Part shown: positions 6,401 through 12,317 of the stretch, one piece after another
Numbering within the stretch: the first letter of the stretch is position 1
Layout of the letters: every line of letters begins with the position of its first letter
Assembly (NCBI GenBank): GCA_028280675.1
Contig: JANQLI010000100.1
Coordinates: forward strand, 1-12,317
Source of the DNA: Alphaproteobacteria bacterium
GTDB taxonomy: Bacteria > Pseudomonadota > Alphaproteobacteria > SMXP01
Direction: 5' to 3'
Length of the DNA stretch: 12,317 bases
The notes under the pieces: model-generated
Database searches by the model: none
Told to the model about the DNA's origin: nothing
The model's input: only the letters and a program-made list of their open reading frames with translations
Program-made: the position numbers and the translations under genes

Positions 6401-7345
6401 TTACGCATGCCTTTGAAAAAACTCAATAACCTCTCCGTCTGGGCCAAAGAACGTCGAAAGCGACATCGCGCCAAAGGGCGCATGCGAAAGGGATGCTGGC
6501 CCGTCTATCATTTCTCCGCCAGCCTGTATAATTATATCTGTCGCTTGCGCGAGATCATCTACCTCTAAACTGAGGGACAAGACACCCGTATTCGGCGGTT
6601 TGGCTTTGTCCCGTGTTTCTTTTCCCTGGCAGCCAATATATTCAGCAAGCTCCACACGGCCGATCAAGCTAAGGTCCGGTTTACGCATATTGATATTGCG
6701 TAAGTTCGTGCCTTTCGGCAGATGCAACAGCCACTCAAGGTCCTCAAAAACGCGATCATAGAGAGGTTCAAAACCCAGTGCTTCATAGAACCGTTTTGCT
6801 GTGTTCCCATCACGATTGTGAATTGCGATGGTTTGGAGGGCACTTGCGAATCCGTTGAGATCACCGATCTCATCCGTCACACCGTCACCGACCATTTGAA
6901 AGACATCAAGCAACGTGCCATCGGGTTCGATCCATTGCCCCTCATAAGCCCCCACTCCCTCGCTTAATGTCCAGAGTGTTGGTTTAGACCTTACAGTTGC
7001 ACCCGCTTCGATCAAACGCTTCGCTGCAATCTCTATGTCTGCAACACGTATGTTCATCGCAAAAGGTCCAAGATCTTGAAAGTTTTCGTATTCCCCCCAA
7101 ATGGCTTCCCCAGATGTGTTGAAACTCATGAGACGTATCAGGGCACTTTCAGCGCCGACAGGACCTAGCACTCTTAATGTGCCTTCTAGCCCCTGTGGCA
7201 TTTGCCAAGCTTTTGCGAGGACGACGTCCTGCGCATCATAAACCGCCTCCCCTTTCACTTCATACGCAAAGACATCGGCATAGAACCGCGTTGCACGGTC
7301 TATGTCCTTCACTCCCAGCGTGAGCATACGCATTTCTGATATCAT
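6401..7345 (-). CDS. Two-domain VOC (glyoxalase/extradiol dioxygenase fold) protein
   Basis: A 314-residue protein with two tandem VOC modules, about residues 5-152 and 168-312. Each has the LxVxD-type first strand, an F-Y-x-x-x-x-G/A-Y/F-E helix turn (FYADVFAYEV, FYEALGFEPL) and a final PDG strand (WIEPDGTLLDVFQM, FFGPDGEVIEFFQ). The family holds extradiol dioxygenases, glyoxalases, epimerases and resistance proteins. By eye, the first-strand metal histidine (H in HVxLxVxD) is Met7 in domain 1 and Thr172 in domain 2, while the last-strand acid is kept as D147 and E308, so a classic Fe(II) extradiol site looks unlikely. A second ATG at residue 5 is an alternative start; AGGA lies rather far upstream of the first. 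The gene is 31 bp downstream of the second bicupin and probably in the same transcript. Confidence 0.85.
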   Translation of the reverse strand: MISEMRMLTLGVKDIDRATRFYADVFAYEVKGEAVYDAQDVVLAKAWQMPQGLEGTLRVLGPVGAESALIRLMSFNTSGEAIWGEYENFQDLGPFAMNIRVADIEIAAKRLIEAGATVRSKPTLWTLSEGVGAYEGQWIEPDGTLLDVFQMVGDGVTDEIGDLNGFASALQTIAIHNRDGNTAKRFYEALGFEPLYDRVFEDLEWLLHLPKGTNLRNINMRKPDLSLIGRVELAEYIGCQGKETRDKAKPPNTGVLSLSLEVDDLAQATDIIIQAGGEMIDGPASLSHAPFGAMSLSTFFGPDGEVIEFFQRHA

Positions 7346-7376
7346 GATGACTTCAATCCTGTTGTGAATGTCTATC

Positions 7377-8213
7377 TTAATAAGCGTTTGAAGGGACCCA
7401 ATCGCTTACCACCCATCGTCTTAGTTCTTTTGGTAGCGCAAGGTTATATGCACGATGCGGATCTATCGACACCGTGTCATCAGTCCAGAGATTTTCGTGC
7501 GTCCCTTCTGTGAGGCGAATAAGGGACAGGCTGCCCATGCGCGAACCGAACGGGCCATGCGGAATGAGAGGCGGCCGCCAAAAATACGCACCCTGATGCA
7601 TAGTGCCGCGCTCCGTAATAATATCACCACCAAGCAAATAGGCCTCTTCGATGCAAGGGTGAAAGAGTTGCGGCAATTGCCAATCAGGCGGATGTGTCTG
7701 CGCGCCCATGGAGAGCAGAATTGTCCGCTCACCCGTGTCTTTGCCATGATTCCAAAGCGTTTTATGGCTCAATCGCAAATATTGAACATCTGGGTCAATG
7801 CCTTCCTCTGACCAAGGAATGTCAGGTGTATAAGTGACGTGAATGGGTAACGATTCTACATTCTGATCATGCACAGAAACATCTTGCAGAGAGAAGAAGG
7901 ACAATGTGACGGCACCAATGTCAGACGTAATCAACGGTGACTTATTTTGCGGAACGACGACGTAACAATCTGCATCTAAATCATGATCGTCAATACTGAG
8001 ATCACCTTCCAAAACATAGTGTTCTTGCCACATAAGAGAGTGAGGTAACTGGTGCTGGAAGCCACGGGGAAAGTTGATCAACAAAGAGCATTCCCCTGAA
8101 TTTTGATCAATACTTAAAATTTTACAGCGTACAGGTCCTATATTGGCGTTTTGCGGCAGCGTTTCCCAATGCAACCATTGTGATTGGATAAACTCAATAT
8201 GCGGACGCGCCAT
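7377..8213 (-). CDS. Bicupin, paralogue of the 588-1526 protein, without the His tail
   Basis: A 278-residue protein with two cupin-like domains. It begins MARPHIE, exactly like the bicupin at 588-1526. It shares with it the second-domain pattern FHPCIEEAY (H185, C187, E189/E190) and YFWRPPLIPHG (H219), followed by F-G-S-R-x-G-S-L-S-L-x-R. The first domain is more diverged and its metal ligands are not obvious. The C-terminus ends about 30 residues earlier and has no histidine cluster. An AAGGA ribosome binding site lies 9 bases before the ATG. The VOC gene follows by 31 bp. The two bicupins could be subunits of one complex, or act on successive intermediates. The reaction is unknown; the family contains dioxygenases, isomerases and decarboxylases. 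Confidence 0.8.
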   Translation of the reverse strand: MARPHIEFIQSQWLHWETLPQNANIGPVRCKILSIDQNSGECSLLINFPRGFQHQLPHSLMWQEHYVLEGDLSIDDHDLDADCYVVVPQNKSPLITSDIGAVTLSFFSLQDVSVHDQNVESLPIHVTYTPDIPWSEEGIDPDVQYLRLSHKTLWNHGKDTGERTILLSMGAQTHPPDWQLPQLFHPCIEEAYLLGGDIITERGTMHQGAYFWRPPLIPHGPFGSRMGSLSLIRLTEGTHENLWTDDTVSIDPHRAYNLALPKELRRWVVSDWVPSNAY

Positions 8214-8272
8214 CTAAAATATCCTTAAGCAAAAACAAACCAGACTGATCACATCATATTCCCTGCCCAAAG

Positions 8273-8304
8273 AAAAAGGGGTGCCCATTTCAAAAAGGCA
8301 CCCC
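8273..8304 (-). terminator. Rho-independent terminator after the TonB-dependent receptor
   Basis: The arms GGGGTGCC (8278-8285) and GGCACCCC (8297-8304) are perfect 8-bp inverted repeats with an 11-base loop. Read on the minus strand, the hairpin is followed directly by TTTTT (8277-8273), and no T-run follows on the plus strand. It lies 29 bp after the receptor's stop, so it ends the receptor transcript and separates it from the bicupin-VOC unit. Confidence 0.85.
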
Positions 8305-8332
8305 AATCACCAAACCTAGGCACACGGGGGAA

Positions 8333-10603
8333 TTACATCCGATACCTAAAGTTCAGGCTAATCATACGTGGCGGATACATATAAGCTGGTCTTGCTGGCG
8401 CAAATTCCCCAAAGGAAAACCCGCCGGCAAAAACGTCTTCATCGGTCAAGTTTGTTCCTGACAAGGTTAAACGCCAGCGCTCATCCGCCGATTCATACGC
8501 CACTTGTGCATTCAAACTCTTATAATCATAGGAGCCAATTTCAGGGGTGTTACAAACATTATTATAGAAAGTGTCTTTTTCTGTCCAATCACCGCCAAAT
8601 GACCATGACCCGTTATTCGCCGTTTGGACTGTATAATCTGCTCCGATACGGTAGCTCCATTCTGGGGTTTGTTTGATGTCCAAAGATTTATAATCTTCAG
8701 CGGATGTAAACCCAGCGCACGTGGACAGAGGCCCTTTGAACTCTTCCCACTCCGCATCCTGAAGACCAACATTCCCAAAGATTTCAAAGTTATCTGTAAC
8801 AGCCGCTTGGAATTCAACTTCAAGGCCCTTCACTTTGGAATCGCCGCCCGTCAAGCGCGTAAACCCACCAATACTTGGATCCGTCACACCGATTTGCAGA
8901 TCGGAATATTCAACCAAAAACGCATTTGCATTTAAGCGAACACGATTATCTGCAAATTCTGACTTGAAGCCAGCCTCATAACTGAGGCTGTCTTCGGGAT
9001 CAACCGATGCCTGGAAAAGATTGACTCGGCGATGCGTGACCCGGCCTGCGAAAGAACCGCTTTTCCAGCCCTTTGCAACCGACCCATAGACCATAAAGTC
9101 ATCGTTAAATTTATAGTCGACGACAAGACGGGGTGTAAAGTCGCTCCAATCTGGATTGTCTGCACTTGCATTCTCAAAATCGATCATCCCCGCGAGCAGA
9201 TCAGCCGGCGTACAGGTGCCTTGAAAGTCATCGGCAGCCGCAAGTGCCGTTTGCGTTGGGTTGACACACCAGACATCTTGAACGCCGCCAGGCAGCAAGA
9301 CGTTATTCTGCCATTTCTTTTCTTCATATGTGTATCGACCGCCAAGGGTAATCGCAAGAGCATCCGTCACGTCATAAGTTCCAGAGGCATAGATCGCGAA
9401 ACTATCTGTTTCGAGGCTCTCATGCGCTTGCGGATTCGTGGCAAGTGTTTGAGCAAGAAGCCCAAAGGCCTGTGTCGCGACACCTTCATTGTCTTCATGG
9501 AAATAATACAAACCTGCGGAATAGTTCAGCCGGTCATCCATCGCCGTACCGGTTAATTGAAACTCTTGCGATGCCTGCCATTGCTCATGATCTTGATCTA
9601 AGAGATATTCAAAACCAATGCCATCAAGTTGAAGCTGCTGATCAAAACTGCGATATGTGGTCACCGATTTGACTGTGCCAATATCCCATCCGTCATAGGT
9701 GAGGGTGGCGGACACACCATACATATCAATTTCATTTCTTGGATTGAATCCAGGGGATTCGCTCGTGACAAAGTAGTCTCCATAAAATGGCGCGCTCGGA
9801 GACAGCCCATCATTGGCAAGCCACGTTGCGTACCCAGGATCAGAACGATCTTTGATGACATCCGCTGTGATCAATATATCAAGATCATCATTAAACTCGT
9901 GTAAGAGAGACGCCCTTAAACCCGTCACATCTTGCGCGTTGACCTTTTTACCCGTGGTTAAATTGCGCGTATAGCCATCCATGTTCCGCGATAAAGCGGC
10001 AATTTGCAGAGCCGTGTTGTCGCTGACCGGGATGTTGGCAGAGCCCCGCACATCAATACGATTGTAGGACCCGATCGTAACGTCACCTTCTGCCTCAGCG
10101 TCATCGGTGTTCGGTTTCTTGGTGATAACCTTCAAAGCACCACCAGTGGTGTTCCGACCATAGAGCGTGCCTTGTGGACCGCGCAGAAATTCAATGCGTT
10201 CGACAGAGAAAAGGTCCAGCATTGAGCCCGCTTGGCGCGCATAGTACACATCATCAACATACACACCAACTGGCGGATCAGCGACAAACCAGGATTCATC
10301 GTCGCCAATACCACGCAAGAACATTTTAGAGGCGTTGTTCTGCCCTGTATTATTGTTCATCACGATATTTGGAATCACGCGGTCAAGTGTTGAGACATTT
10401 TTCAAAGCGCGGCGTTCAATCGTTGCAGCATCGAAACTCGTGACAGCCATAGGCACGGATTGGATGCCTTGCGCACGGCGCTGAGCTGTCACCACGAGTT
10501 CATTTAGTGCGGCGTGTGACATGCTAGGTATCGACGTGACCGCAGCAGTAATGGCTAGGCCAAACAGTGCGCTTGAACGCAATAATGTATGTTTGTGTAT
10601 CAT
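8333..10603 (-). CDS. TonB-dependent outer-membrane receptor
   Basis: A 756-residue receptor. I start it at ATG 10603 and not at an upstream in-frame ATG (10639): GAGGGGG lies 5 bases before it, and the protein then begins with a clean Sec signal peptide (MIHKHTLLRSSALFGLAITA... SMSHA, cleavage near residue 31). Next come a TonB box-like LNELVVTAQRR (33-43), a plug domain with RGPQGTLYGRNTTGG (141-155) and a beta-barrel ending NFRYRM. The VVTAQRR start and plug sequence resemble receptors abundant in sphingomonads and related alphaproteobacteria, many of which sit in clusters for aromatic or other organic compounds and not in iron uptake. It would take the pathway substrate across the outer membrane with energy from TonB-ExbBD. 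It is transcribed alone, with a terminator at 8273-8304, and is divergent from the MFS transporter. The ligand is unknown. Confidence 0.93.
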   Translation of the reverse strand: MIHKHTLLRSSALFGLAITAAVTSIPSMSHAALNELVVTAQRRAQGIQSVPMAVTSFDAATIERRALKNVSTLDRVIPNIVMNNNTGQNNASKMFLRGIGDDESWFVADPPVGVYVDDVYYARQAGSMLDLFSVERIEFLRGPQGTLYGRNTTGGALKVITKKPNTDDAEAEGDVTIGSYNRIDVRGSANIPVSDNTALQIAALSRNMDGYTRNLTTGKKVNAQDVTGLRASLLHEFNDDLDILITADVIKDRSDPGYATWLANDGLSPSAPFYGDYFVTSESPGFNPRNEIDMYGVSATLTYDGWDIGTVKSVTTYRSFDQQLQLDGIGFEYLLDQDHEQWQASQEFQLTGTAMDDRLNYSAGLYYFHEDNEGVATQAFGLLAQTLATNPQAHESLETDSFAIYASGTYDVTDALAITLGGRYTYEEKKWQNNVLLPGGVQDVWCVNPTQTALAAADDFQGTCTPADLLAGMIDFENASADNPDWSDFTPRLVVDYKFNDDFMVYGSVAKGWKSGSFAGRVTHRRVNLFQASVDPEDSLSYEAGFKSEFADNRVRLNANAFLVEYSDLQIGVTDPSIGGFTRLTGGDSKVKGLEVEFQAAVTDNFEIFGNVGLQDAEWEEFKGPLSTCAGFTSAEDYKSLDIKQTPEWSYRIGADYTVQTANNGSWSFGGDWTEKDTFYNNVCNTPEIGSYDYKSLNAQVAYESADERWRLTLSGTNLTDEDVFAGGFSFGEFAPARPAYMYPPRMISLNFRYRM

Positions 10604-10608
10604 TAGAT

Positions 10609-10615
10609 CCCCCTC
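10609..10615 (-). promoter_or_regulatory. Ribosome binding site fixing the receptor start
   Basis: GAGGGGG on the minus strand ends 5 bases before the ATG at 10601-10603. It is the reason for choosing this start over the in-frame ATG 36 bases upstream, which would add 12 residues ahead of the signal peptide. Confidence 0.75.
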
Positions 10616-10739
10616 AGATAGAAAAGAGCGCAAAAGCACTCCGTAGAAAATACAAACACTTACTCAGAATAAACTATCGAAGGGGAGTCATTGGAAAAGC
10701 GCATAATGATAGAAACGCAGCAAGAGATAGTTGCAGCCA

Positions 10740-10756
10740 CCAATAGTATTTATTGG
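10740..10756. repeat. Spaced inverted repeat CCAATA-N5-TATTGG, possible operator
   Basis: Two perfect 6-bp arms separated by GTATT, lying in the gap between the divergent receptor and MFS genes. The size and symmetry fit a dimeric regulator's site, for example LysR or TetR type. It is short enough to occur by chance, and no T-run makes it a terminator. Confidence 0.3.
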
Positions 10757-10803
10757 AACAAGAGATTAAATCCAGCAACTAAACCGCGAAAGCGAACTTA
10801 ACT

Positions 10804-10817
10804 TTTATTTGCATCAA
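10804..10817. promoter_or_regulatory. Imperfect FNR-like box upstream of the MFS transporter and receptor
   Basis: TTTATTTGCATCAA matches TTGAT-N4-ATCAA at nine of ten fixed positions; the mismatch is G to T at position 3, a base important for FNR contact. It is not palindromic like the other two. A nine-of-ten match is expected by chance roughly 0.4 times in a window this long, so it is only a candidate link between transport genes and the FNR-like circuit. Confidence 0.3.
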
Positions 10818-10957
10818 TTCACACTGCCTTTGCTGGCCAGCCATCGCAGCTAACAGGTAGAGTATCTACATACGTTTCTCAAAATTCATACATATTCAAT
10901 GCCTTATGGGGAATCTGTTATGAGGTGTAATTTAGTCTTGCGCGGTACAATGATCAT

Positions 10958-12317
10958 ATGAATAAAAATGCGACTCTCAATGCGCCGCCGAGACAAACAC
11001 AGCTTCAACAACACGCAAAACCTTGGCCATCCCCAAAGCAAGCATGGTATGCCGTTGGCATCTTCAATCTTGCGTATATGCTATCCTTTGTTGATCGTCA
11101 GATCATCGGTCTTTTAGTGCTGCCCATACAAGCGGAATTGCATTTCAGTGACTTTCAAATCGGACTCTTGCAAGGTCTTGCGTTCGGTATTTTTTATACT
11201 GTAATGGGTCTTCCTTTAGGACGTATGGCAGATCTCTATCCCCGCAAACCAATTATCGCGGGCGGTATCCTTCTGTGGAGCATGGCGACAATTGTGTGCG
11301 GTCTGCCGGAGCTTTTTTGGGTGATGTTTGTCGCGCGCATGCTGGTGGGTGTTGGCGAAGCATCGTTAAGCCCCGCAGCCACATCTATGATTTCTGATTT
11401 CTTCCCACCGGATAAACGGGCCATCGCAATGAGCACCTATGTTATGGGCACAGCGATTGGTTCGGGCATGGCTTTTTTGGTTGGAGGAGCTGTAATCAGC
11501 TTTGCCGGCGGCAGCGACGTGATGGTTCCATTTTTTGGTGAGCTCGCACCGTGGCGTTTCACATTTATTGTTGTTGGCATACCGGGCATATTCCTCTCGC
11601 TCCTAGTCCTGACGGTCAAAGAACCTCCAAGACGCAATGAAGGCGGCAGCCAAGACCTCGACGACCTCCCAAAGGTGTCCGAGGTCATCAGCTATGTTTG
11701 GCAACACAAGAAATTCTATCTTGGCCACAACTTCGGTCTCGCCATATCCGCAATTGTTTCCTATGGCACGATTGCTTGGTTTCCGACATATCTTATTCGC
11801 GTCCATGAGGTCACAATGGTTGAAGCAGGTATGACAATTGGCGCCATACTGCTGATCGTTTCCTCATTGAGCATTTTGTCAGGAGGATTTATAACAAAGT
11901 GGCTTATAAAGAGAGGCCGAAAAGATGCCCCCATGTTCGCGATGATTATAAGTTTTTCCGCCTTGCCATTCTTTTTGATTGCCACACCGTTAATGCCAAG
12001 TTTCACACTATCGATGATTGTTTTTGCGCCAACGGTCTTTTGTATGGCGTTTTACTCTGGAATCGCTGTCATCGCGCTGCAAGCCGTTACGCCAAATCGC
12101 ATGCGTGGGCAAGCAACGGCTCTGTATTTGTTTATGAACAGCTTGCTCGGTTTGGCCCTTGGCGCCCCGATTGTTGCAGCCTTAACGGATTATTTCTTTG
12201 GTGATCCCATGGCTGTTGGACAATCAATCGCGCTTATGGCGCTCATCTTCTGCCCGTTCACAGTCATCAATCTTATCATTTCAAGGCGCGGCTTTTTAGA
12301 TCTTATGTATAAGACGG
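10958..12317 (+). CDS. Spinster-like MFS transporter (3' end cut by window edge)
   Basis: The reading frame is open from ATG 10958 to the window end, giving 453 residues without a stop; the last transmembrane segment is reached, so little is missing. It is an inner-membrane major facilitator with about 12 helices. After a 28-residue polar N-terminal tail comes FNLAYMLSFVDRQIIGLL (helix 1, with D46-R47), then the motif-A-like loop GRMADLYPRKP (88-98), GVGEASLSPAA (131-141, E134), a cytoplasmic loop around residues 221-250, and PNRMRGQATA (379-388). The VDRQI and GVGEASLSPAA patterns are those of Spinster-like transporters common in alphaproteobacterial catabolic clusters. It probably moves an organic acid or aromatic compound across the inner membrane, partnering the divergent receptor. 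The ribosome binding site is weak; ATG 10950 is out of frame and stops at once. Confidence 0.9.
   Translation, partial: MNKNATLNAPPRQTQLQQHAKPWPSPKQAWYAVGIFNLAYMLSFVDRQIIGLLVLPIQAELHFSDFQIGLLQGLAFGIFYTVMGLPLGRMADLYPRKPIIAGGILLWSMATIVCGLPELFWVMFVARMLVGVGEASLSPAATSMISDFFPPDKRAIAMSTYVMGTAIGSGMAFLVGGAVISFAGGSDVMVPFFGELAPWRFTFIVVGIPGIFLSLLVLTVKEPPRRNEGGSQDLDDLPKVSEVISYVWQHKKFYLGHNFGLAISAIVSYGTIAWFPTYLIRVHEVTMVEAGMTIGAILLIVSSLSILSGGFITKWLIKRGRKDAPMFAMIISFSALPFFLIATPLMPSFTLSMIVFAPTVFCMAFYSGIAVIALQAVTPNRMRGQATALYLFMNSLLGLALGAPIVAALTDYFFGDPMAVGQSIALMALIFCPFTVINLIISRRGFLDLMYKT

Larger units (their letters stand above)
10604..10957. other. 354-bp divergent intergenic region between receptor and MFS transporter
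   Basis: No coding region is apparent. It must hold the promoters of both divergent genes, but no clear -35/-10 pair stands out on either strand. It contains an imperfect FNR-like box (10804-10817), a spaced inverted repeat CCAATA-N5-TATTGG (10740-10756), and a short 10-bp palindrome GCTGGCCAGC (10832-10841). The base composition is AT-richer than the genes. Confidence 0.6.

Noticed and set aside
7455..7811. A 118-codon plus-strand open frame inside the second bicupin
   Set aside because: Shadow of the bicupin reading frame; no homology signal or translation signal.
9032..9556. A 174-codon plus-strand open frame inside the TonB-dependent receptor gene
   Set aside because: It lies antisense to a well-supported receptor, its product is rich in Arg/Cys/Ile with no domain pattern, and it has no ribosome binding site that stands out.

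Overview
The window looks like part of a chromosomal catabolic gene cluster from a Gram-negative bacterium, most likely an alphaproteobacterium of moderate GC content. The evidence is an outer-membrane TonB-dependent receptor, an FNR-type regulator with the C-x2-C-x7-C cysteine spacing typical of alphaproteobacterial FnrL proteins, a Spinster-like MFS transporter, and closely packed genes with AAGGA/GGAGG ribosome binding sites. I see no tRNA, rRNA, insertion sequence, integrase or CRISPR array.

Layout: On the minus strand, reading from 3640 down to 1, a one-component FNR-like regulator is followed by a probable operon. It encodes a metal-dependent-hydrolase-fold protein (amidohydrolase_2 type), an unrecognised 87-residue protein, a bicupin with a histidine-rich tail, and a dihydropyrimidinase/hydantoinase-like cyclic amidohydrolase that runs off the left edge. 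On the plus strand, divergent from the regulator, are an AMP-forming acyl-CoA synthetase (3783-5408) and a LysR regulator (5448-6368). Convergent with LysR, on the minus strand, are a two-domain VOC protein (6401-7345) and a second bicupin (7377-8213), a paralogue of the first. Further right, a TonB-dependent receptor (start re-assigned to 10603) has its own rho-independent terminator. Divergent from it, across a 354-bp gap, is a nearly complete Spinster-like MFS transporter that runs off the right edge.

Regulation: The most striking sequence signal is a pair of perfect FNR boxes (TTGATGTACATCAA) inside an identical 19-bp stretch, CCCATTGATGTACATCAAT, one on each side of the FNR-like gene. 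One lies in front of the amidohydrolase operon, where it is the core of a perfect 22-bp palindrome. The other lies between the regulator and the divergent acyl-CoA synthetase. The regulator has the four cysteines for an oxygen-sensing [4Fe-4S] cluster and the E-x2-S-R recognition motif for exactly this DNA site. This strongly suggests a self-contained, oxygen-responsive circuit controlling both arms of the cluster, with LysR perhaps adding substrate control.

Likely joint function (inference): the receptor and MFS protein would carry a small organic compound across the outer and inner membranes. The hydantoinase-like and amidohydrolase-fold enzymes would open or hydrolyse or decarboxylate it, the ligase would make a CoA thioester, and the bicupins and VOC protein would carry out ring or side-chain chemistry. 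The substrate cannot be read from this window. Several enzymes depart from textbook active sites: the amidohydrolase has lost its HxH motif, and the VOC domains appear to lack their metal histidine. The pathway is therefore probably not a standard described one.
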